From JBMOLK01 sp049325575 (GTDB taxonomy: Bacteria > Bacillota > Clostridia > Acetivibrionales > Acetivibrionaceae): a stretch of DNA of 48,240 bases. Each line of letters begins with the position of its first letter. The stretch's first letter is position 1. The notes beneath the pieces were generated by a model, which was not told where the DNA came from, ran no database searches, and worked only from the letters and a program-made list of their open reading frames with translations. The translations under genes were made by a program, and so were the position numbers. This document shows, one piece after another, positions 24,055 to 32,600 of this stretch. The DNA is taken from contig JBMOLK010000254.1 in NCBI GenBank assembly GCA_049325575.1, positions 1-48,240 on the forward strand, read 5' to 3'.

Positions 24055-25545
24055 ATGAACTATTGCGATTTATTATTTAGTACTGAAGTAAAAGACCTTG
24101 AAAGGGAAGTAATTATCGATGCAGAAAGTGGAAAAAGGCTTTCCTACAGAGAGCTTAAAGAAGAAGTTTTAAAAGTTGCTGCATTTTTAAGATCCAAGGG
24201 TTACAAACCCCGGACTGTTTTTTCAACACACCTTTATAATAGTGCGGAAGCTGCAATTATACTTCTGGCAATTCAATACATAGGGTGTGTTATATCTCTT
24301 ATAGACCCTCTGTTTAAGGCGGATGAATTATCCTACTATGTAGAGGATTCGGGATCAAAATGTCTTATTACGCACCTTAACGAGGCTGATATTAAAATCG
24401 GACTTGAGCATGAAGTTGAAATAATAAATATAAAAGAAATAGAGGATGTTTGTAGTAAAATAGTTGCAGACTCATATGAAGGTCTTAGAATGTATGACTT
24501 TGATGAAGATGAGTTGGCAATGCTCCTTTATACGTCAGGGTCTACATCAACACCTAAAGCAGTAATGCTATCAACGGGTTGTTTTTATACATTTCTTGAT
24601 AAAAGCAATAAATCAATGTATAGGTATGAACCTGCAGACAGGCTTTTATGCTTTGTACCTTTTTCGCATGCATATGGCTCTGTTTCCCTTCTAATACCGG
24701 CATTGGCTCACAAAGCGGCAATTGTTTTCTTAAGGTCATTTCATCCGGCCAAGGTTGCAAATACAATATCAAGCGAAAATATTACTCATATTTTCGGGGT
24801 GCCTACTCATTATCAGCAGCTATTAAAATACGAGTCTTTTTTTAAAGACCTTAGAAAGCTAAAAGCAGCTTTTAGTGCAGCTGCTCCTCTTAGCTACGAC
24901 ACTGCCTTTTCATGGTTTAAAAATACAGGGGTATATTTGGATGAAGGTTATGGTATGACAGAAGCCACTACCCTTATTTCGACGAGGATGTCCTTGCTCC
25001 CGGAGCCATCCGGAAATGTTGGATTTCCTCCTGAAAATATTATTAGGATTGAGGCTGTTGATGAAGATAAAAAAGTTGTAGAAGATGGAATAATTGGGGA
25101 GTTGAGAATAACTGGTCCTGGATTAATGCTGGGGTATCTAAATCGTCCAAAGGAAACAGCAGAGAGATTAAAAGGCGGTTGGCTTTATACCGGAGATTTC
25201 GGATACCGAAGAAGTGACGGTTCATATGTCATATGTGGTAGAAAAACAGAATTTATAAATGTAGCAGGTCTTAAGATATCGCCTATTGAGATTGAAGCTG
25301 CACTAAACTCGCACCCGGATGTTGTAGATTCTGCAGCTATTGGAGTCGAGGATAATATTTATGGGGAAGTTGTGAAAGCGTTTGTTGTCAAAAGAGAAGA
25401 TTCAAAGGTATCAGAGAGGGAGTTAATCAAATACTTATCGAACAAACTTGCAAATTTCAAGGTACCAAAGTATATATCATTTCTAGATGAGTTCCCAAGA
25501 AACAATGTAGGAAAAATAGACAAGAAGGCTTTAAAAAGTCTTTAG
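24055..25545 (+). CDS. Adenylate-forming acyl ligase
   Basis: ANL-superfamily enzyme of 496 residues that should activate a carboxylic acid as acyl-AMP and pass it to CoA or to an ACP. Motif A3 YTSGSTSTPKAVMLS lies at about residue 158-173, A5 is DEGYGMTEA, A7/A8 is WLYTGDFG and GRKTEFINVAGLKISPIEIE, and A10 is NNVGKIDKK with the catalytic Lys487. The lack of an obvious insertion does not settle CoA ligase versus fatty acyl-AMP ligase. ATG 24055 follows GGGGAGGGA. Context suggests it loads a fatty or aromatic starter onto the discrete ACP. Confidence 0.9.
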   Translation: MNYCDLLFSTEVKDLEREVIIDAESGKRLSYRELKEEVLKVAAFLRSKGYKPRTVFSTHLYNSAEAAIILLAIQYIGCVISLIDPLFKADELSYYVEDSGSKCLITHLNEADIKIGLEHEVEIINIKEIEDVCSKIVADSYEGLRMYDFDEDELAMLLYTSGSTSTPKAVMLSTGCFYTFLDKSNKSMYRYEPADRLLCFVPFSHAYGSVSLLIPALAHKAAIVFLRSFHPAKVANTISSENITHIFGVPTHYQQLLKYESFFKDLRKLKAAFSAAAPLSYDTAFSWFKNTGVYLDEGYGMTEATTLISTRMSLLPEPSGNVGFPPENIIRIEAVDEDKKVVEDGIIGELRITGPGLMLGYLNRPKETAERLKGGWLYTGDFGYRRSDGSYVICGRKTEFINVAGLKISPIEIEAALNSHPDVVDSAAIGVEDNIYGEVVKAFVVKREDSKVSERELIKYLSNKLANFKVPKYISFLDEFPRNNVGKIDKKALKSL

Positions 25546-25573
25546 CTTATTTAATTAGAAGGTGTTGTGTGTT

Positions 25574-26542
25574 ATGAATGAAGCTAGTTCTAAATTTGTT
25601 GATAATCTAGCTATGGAAAAGCTCATTAGGGAAAAGCTTTTAAAAGTAAGTCACAGACCTAAGCGCTTACATTTTTATGAGCATGAAAAAATACTAAATG
25701 ACCTGGAAAAATGCAAGCTTGATATGTCAAGTGTTAAATGTGTAGAAGACGATAAACGCTTAAAGTGTTTTAAAATAACATCCTTTGAAAAAACATTGGA
25801 TTATAATGAGAACAATACAATTTATCTTTATTATCACCCTGCAGAAAACTCAATTTGCAATGTTTTATTTCTGCATGGATTGTATGATGATAATATGTAT
25901 AACTATGCTTTCTTAATCAGACTGCTAAATGAGTTGAAATTCAATGTTTTTTTTATGGTATCTCCTTACCATTTTAATAGAAAACCGGAAGCTAGTTATT
26001 TTAGTGGAGAATACTTCATAAGTGCTGATCTCGTTAGATCCCGGAATGCTTTTAAACAAGCTCTTTATGATATCGAAGCTTCCTTTGAGTTAATTAGTTA
26101 TTGCAACGATTTGCCCAAGCTGCTTGTTGGGTTTAGTATGGGCGGGTGCATATCGTTACGTTATCATATTTTAAGAAACCGGTTCATTGGAACCTTCTTA
26201 ATAAATCCCGTTACAGATTTGTTAAGATTGATTTGGGACAATCCTTTACTTACTACTGTTAAGAGTGACCTTGAAAGATGCGGTTATGGAAAAGAAGAAG
26301 TGGATCATGTTTTCAAGGAACTGGACCCATGCGAGAATTTAAATAGTGATTTCAATGTTGACAATATTGCAGCTGTATATTCACTATACGATCAGATTAT
26401 AGGTCAAGAAAAATATAAGGTATTCATTGAAAAAGTGGGTTTTAAAAATTTACTTGCTTACAATGCAGGACACTTGAATATTTTAAGGGTACCCAAGCTT
26501 TCCAGGGATATTTACGATTTTTTTGTGAAATTGAATACGTAA
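25574..26542 (+). CDS. Alpha/beta hydrolase of the PKS cassette
   Basis: A 322-residue serine hydrolase. The oxyanion strand reads VLFLHGLYDDNMYNY, the nucleophile elbow is GFSMGG (Ser188), and likely acid and base are Asp273 (LYDQ) and His300 (NAGHLN). About 80 residues precede the core. I chose ATG 25574, since AGAAGGTG lies at the right distance; a GTG at 25562 overlaps that site. No secretion signal is seen. As the synthase has no thioesterase domain, this protein is the best candidate for releasing or editing the product, but this is inference from neighbourhood only. Confidence 0.82.
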   Translation: MNEASSKFVDNLAMEKLIREKLLKVSHRPKRLHFYEHEKILNDLEKCKLDMSSVKCVEDDKRLKCFKITSFEKTLDYNENNTIYLYYHPAENSICNVLFLHGLYDDNMYNYAFLIRLLNELKFNVFFMVSPYHFNRKPEASYFSGEYFISADLVRSRNAFKQALYDIEASFELISYCNDLPKLLVGFSMGGCISLRYHILRNRFIGTFLINPVTDLLRLIWDNPLLTTVKSDLERCGYGKEEVDHVFKELDPCENLNSDFNVDNIAAVYSLYDQIIGQEKYKVFIEKVGFKNLLAYNAGHLNILRVPKLSRDIYDFFVKLNT

Positions 26543-26665
26543 AACTACAAGGCTTACAATTGAACTAAATCTAAGAAGTCCATAACAGTAAATTCGCTTT
26601 TATTACAAATCATTTCTATGCGTATTAAGAATTGAAATAACCATATTATTTAGGGGAGGTTTACA

Positions 26666-29600
26666 ATGAGTAACTATTTTTATCCCGAAGAAAGAATAGC
26701 GATCGTTGGAATGGGGGCATTGTTTCCTGATGCAAATAACATTAATCTATTTTGGAATAATATTCTAAGTAAGAAGGTTTCTATTAAGGAAGTACCAGAT
26801 AGTGTCTTTGATAAGGGTATTTTTTATAATCCGAATGTATTGGGAAAAATCAATAAGAATGATAAGTCATACACAAAGATTGCAGCCATTGTTGATGTTG
26901 ATAATTATGCTGATCTAACTAAAAAATTCAAAATACCTCCTACTGTAGCCGAGCATATGGATCCAAATCAACATGTGGCAATATATTGTGTTGATCAAGC
27001 TTTACAGTCTTTGGCAAACAGTAATATTAACAAGGAACGTGCAGCAGTTATAATGGGTATAGGTGCTCCTGGAAGACGCTATGACAACATTATAAGAAGG
27101 ACTTTTTACGAAAGAGTGGAAGAATATTTACGTCATAATTCCAAACTGAACTCCAATCTTGAGTTATCAGAAATGGATGAATTACTTAAAGAGCTTGCAA
27201 AGATTACTCTAAAGGATTCCATTCCTATAACAGAAGACAGTGCACCTGGAATGCTTCAGAGTATAACTGCGGCAAGGATTACGAATTTATTTGACTTTTA
27301 CGGACCTTCATATACAGTAGATGCTGCATGTGCTTCTGCTCTCGCAGCTGCGACGAGTGGAATTACCGGACTTTTAAACGGAGAATATGATGTATTGGTT
27401 ACCGGCGGAGTTGACGTAACTTTGGATGAAACTCCTTTTGTAGTTTTTTCCGCAATAAATGCACTGTCTCCAAGTGGCTGTTTTCCTTTCGATTCTCGGG
27501 CAAATGGGTTTGTAACCGGCTTGGGAGGAGGGGCGCTGATCCTAAAAAGATTAGGAGATGCCATAAGGGATGGTGACCGTATATATGCGCTTATATCAGG
27601 CTTCGGCCAGGGCAGTGACGGCAAGGGCAAGTATATTGCTGCTCCAAATGAAGAGGGACAGGTACGGGTTGTACAAAATGCTTTAAGTATGGCAGGATAT
27701 CATGTGGATACCATTGAGTATATAGAAGCTCATGGTACGGGAACTACTGTTGGAGATGTTGTTGAGCTTGGCGCATTAAAGAAAGCTTTTCAGGCTCTTG
27801 GGGCGACAAAGCAGAACTACTGCGGTGTAGGTTCTGTGAAGTCAAATATAGGCCATTTGAGATATGCATCCGGAGCACCCGGATTAATAAAGGCATCCTT
27901 AGCCTTATACAATAAGGTTCTTCCTCCTACTGCCAATATTCAAATAATTAATCCAAAGCTAAAGCTTGAAGGTTCTCCATTCTACATACTAACGGATGAA
28001 AAACCGTGGCAGGAAAACAGTTCATATCCTAGAAGAGCCAATGTCAGTGCCTATGGGTTTGGCGGTGCTGATTACCATATTACTCTGGAAGAATTCAGAC
28101 CGGAATTTTTGAAAAAGACGTATTCTCTCTCAAAGACCGCACAAGCGGTTAAAACCTCACTCTCCAATGAGGAGGCTGATTCTTTGCCGGAAGTTGTATT
28201 TTTCTCTGGAGACTCTATAGAAGAAATCAAAGAATCATGTATAAGGTTTATTGAATCTTATAAGGATAGTTTGGACTTTGGAAGTGCAGTGCTTTATAAT
28301 AATTCTTCTATCTCATCAAAGAAGGATCTTAGGCTGGCATTTTGCATCAATTCAATGAAGGAGCTTATGGAGAGGTATAACCTGTTTGACGAATTTACTA
28401 AGCAAGGTAAGCTTGACAATACACAGGCACTTAATCTAAAAGGCATATACTTTGGAAAAGGTGAAGCTGTAACTTCGGATAAAGTAACATGGATGTTCCC
28501 AGGGCAAGCTTCTCAATACCCAAATATGTTAAAGGGAATTTATGAGACCTATCCCATTGTTGAGTCCCTGTATATGCAGGTTGATGCTGTCTGGAAGGCA
28601 AAGTATGGTTATGATATTACTTCCCTGATTTTTGGAAGCGAAGAAGAGTACTTGGAAAAGGAACTGAAGAATACTAAGAATACCCATCCTGCCGTATTTT
28701 TAAGCAGCATAGCTATGTACAAGCTTCTTTCAGAATCAGGGCTAAAGGCAGATTACATGATAGGTCACAGCCTGGGCGAAGTTTCAGCACTTTATGCAAG
28801 CGGGATGCTGGATTTAAGATCTGCTGTTGGTTTGGTAGGTGAGAGGGGCTTTTCCTTTGATAGTATACCTCAAGATAAACGCGGTATTATGGTAAGTGTG
28901 AAGGCTGATAAGTCAAGGGTTGAAGATATTATTAAAGAAAATGGTTTTAGAGTGGATATTGCCAATATTAATTCTCCAGAGCAAACTGTTGTTGGAGGAA
29001 ACCAGGAAGAAATAGATAAAATGGCAGAGTTTTTAGGTCAGAATAAAATTACACATACTAAATTGAATGTTTCTCATGCTTTCCACACAAGTCTTACATC
29101 GGATGCTGCCGAAAGCTTCTATAATAAAATAGCTGATATTAGGTTTAATGTTCCCGGCAGCAAAGTAATGGCATGCCATCTTGTGGATTTTTATCCTGAT
29201 ATAAAAGACAGGATGAATGAAATACCTTCCATATTAAAAGAGCAGATAATTTCAACCGTTAACTTTACAGATTCAATTTTAAAGCTCTACGAAAAAGGTG
29301 TAAGGATCTTTGTTGAAGCAGGTCCGTCTTCTATACTGACAAATCTAGTAAAGAATATCCTTAGTGGGAAGGATGTAAAAGTAATAGCTTCAAACAATAG
29401 AAAGAAAGATCCTGTAGAAGCTTATAAGCTGGCTTTAGCAGAGCTCTTTACCTCTGGTATTGATATTTGTACAATACCTTCGATACAGGATTTGGTGATT
29501 GGAACAGGAAGGGATAAGCCGGCTCAAACTCTTAATAATTTAAAAGAAGATGTCAATAATCAGAAGGAAATAAATACCCTTCCTTCAAAGCCTTCCGTAA

Positions 29601-32600
29601 AGGAAAGTATTGTATACAGCGGGGTATCGGTTGGTTTGCCCGGTACATTCAAAAATGTATTTTCAGATGATAATTTTGACCTTCTTTTCGAAGGAAAAAA
29701 CCTTATTGAAATGCTTACTGATGATGAAATGAACAGTTTAGTAGATTTAAATATTACAAGGCTTATAAAATCTGAGGGAGTTACTACCTTTAAAAAGCTG
29801 TCATCCATTAATGAAGTTATACAGCTGGCAGGTAAGCTTGGCAAAATAGACATGCTAAGTGATTACCAGGTTGATGAAAAGATCATAAAGCAGATGACTC
29901 TGACTGTGTGTGCAGGGGTTGCAGCAGGGTATGAAGCTTTGAAGGATGCCGGAATTCCTTTGGTAAGAGAGCAGGTAAAGACGGCAGCTGGATCTAGTTT
30001 ACCTGGAAGACTGGTGCTTCCTGAAGAGATGCAGGAAGATACGGGAATCATATTTGCAAATGGTTTCATAGCAATTGAACCTTTTATTAGTGAAGTTTCA
30101 AAGTATATTGCCAGCAAATTCGGAAGGAAAACAAGAAACGATTTAATAAATTTCTATGAGGCAGTAATTTCTAAAGTAAGTGACTACAATGTGAAAAAAA
30201 TACTGTCTGACTGGTTTACTCTCCACTATTCAAGACTTCTGTACAACAGTGGTGAGGAAGATATATATGAATTTAACCACGATTTTATGGGACTTGTATC
30301 TTCACAGGCAAATAACAGGCTTGCGCAATTTATTGGAGCCATGGGACCGAATTTTTATATAAGTGCAGCCTGTTCTTCAACTGCCAGTGCAGTTACTGTA
30401 GCAGAGGACCTCATTAGAGCTGGACATGCAGGAAGAATGATAGTAATAGGCTCAGAGAATGTTACATCAAAGACAGCTCTACCCTGGGTCGGAGCAAGCT
30501 TTTTAAGTATGGGTGCAGCCACCGATTCGTCAAACGTCTTTGAGGCAGCAGTACCCTTTGATAATAGAAGGAATGGAATGATCCTGGGAGCAGGTGCTGT
30601 GGGGCTAGTCCTTGAAAAAGAAGAGGATGTAGCAAGAAGAGGCATGAATGGAGTCTGCCGTATTTTAGGTACACATGCTTTTAATACTGCAGGACACCAG
30701 GCGAAGATTGACAGTAACAGGTATTGTATTGAGCTGGATAAGTTCATGACAAAAATGGAGAAAGAATACAAACTTGACAGAAAGAGTATTGCTTCTAAGA
30801 CAGTATATTATTCTCATGAGACTTATTCCCCAAGAAGAGGTGGATGTTCACAAACAGAAAAAATGGCACTGGAAAGGGCTTTTGGAGAGAAGTACAGGGA
30901 TATTAAGGTCATTAATACAAAGGGGATGACAGGTCATACCATGGCAGCATCCATTGAAGAAGCTGTGGCAGCAAAAGCACTGCAATATCAGAAAATTCCG
31001 CCTGTAGCCAATTACAGGGAACCGGATCCGGAGCTTGAAGGCCTGAATTTATCCCAAGGCGGCTCATATAACTTTGAATTTGTTATAAGAATGGTTACAG
31101 GTTATGGGGCACAGGGGAACTATCATCTTTTGCAAAAGTTAGCTTCAGGGGACCAGCGGATTTTTGATAATAAGCTGTACCAGGAGTGGCTTAGAAGCCT
31201 AACGCATTCACAGGATGTGAAGTTGAAAAAGTATGGACGGCTTCTTGTTGCAGAAGGGGATGTGGGTGGTCAGATACCAGGGACATATACCACTTTTAGT
31301 TCTAATGATAAAGAAGAGAGGGAAGAAGGTGTACCAAGACAGGTAAACTTTTCTGAACTTAAAGAGGCTGCTTCTTTTAAGGACAAACCCTCTTCACAGG
31401 ATATGGACATAAAAGGTGAAATATTATCTGTTTATTCTGAAGTAACCAAATACCCGATAGAAATGTTAGATCTTTCTATGGAGGTTGAGGCTGATCTAGG
31501 CATTGATACAGTGAAACAGGCAACTATCTTTTCGATAATTTCGGAGAAATTTAATATTTCAGAGGAGGAAGGTCTGAAGCTTTCAAACTATCCAACAATA
31601 GGGCATATTGTCAGCCTGATTCAAGAGAAAGTAGGTGCTGGGCCAAAAAGCGAAAAGAGTAATACTGTAACAACGGACAAAGGTTTAAGTCATGCTGCTT
31701 CAATTGATTGTTCGGATGAAGTCTTTAAAGTTATTTCGGAGATTACAAAATATCCTGTAGAGATGCTTGAAAAAGACATGGAAATGGAAGCTGACCTGGG
31801 TATAGATACTGTTAAGCAAGCAACAATTTTCTCGCTGCTAAGTCAAAAATTCGGTATTGACGGAGAACAAAGCTTAAATATTTCCCAATATAGAACTATT
31901 GGGGCTGTTATAGATTTTATCAGTACAAATTACAATGGAAAAAGTATAAACCTTGATGATAAAAAAGTAGAACAAAGCAAGCAAGTTACTTATAAAGACA
32001 GTATCACGCCTAAAGTAGAGAGGGACGGATCGGATAATAAAGTTTTTAAAGAAATAAACGGTACAGATAACATAGAGCAGGAAGTAATGAAGGTCATATC
32101 TGAAGTAACCAAATATCCGGTGGAGATGCTTGAAAGGGATATGGAAATGGAAGCTGATCTGGGTATTGATACTGTCAAACAGGCTACAATATTCTCGATA
32201 ATTAATGATAAGTTCAAGGCTTCAGGGGATGATAGTTTAAATATCTCTCAATATAGAACCATTGGCTCCCTTGTTGATATGATTAAGGAGAGCATTGCAG
32301 ATAAATCCTCTTATTCAAATATTGATAATAAGAAGACTCCAGACCCCGAAGAAGAGCCGGCTGAAATAGACGAGAACGCTGAAGTGGGTAAGATAGAAAG
32401 AGATCTTTGTCTTCAAATTCCTGTTTTTGTAGAAGAGGAGGTTGGTAAGCCTGACTTTGATTTAAAGGATAGGAACATTTGGGTTATTGGTGACCATAAA
32501 GAAATGGTTCGAAGAATTTCAGGTTATTTTAAGGACCTTTCAGGTAATGTTGAAGAATTTGTTTTTAGTGTCTTTAATGATGCATCAGAGCTTTATAATA

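Noticed and set aside
30355..30771. 138-codon minus-strand frame inside the synthase gene
   Set aside because: Covers the KS2 active-site coding region and is a by-product of the codon usage there.
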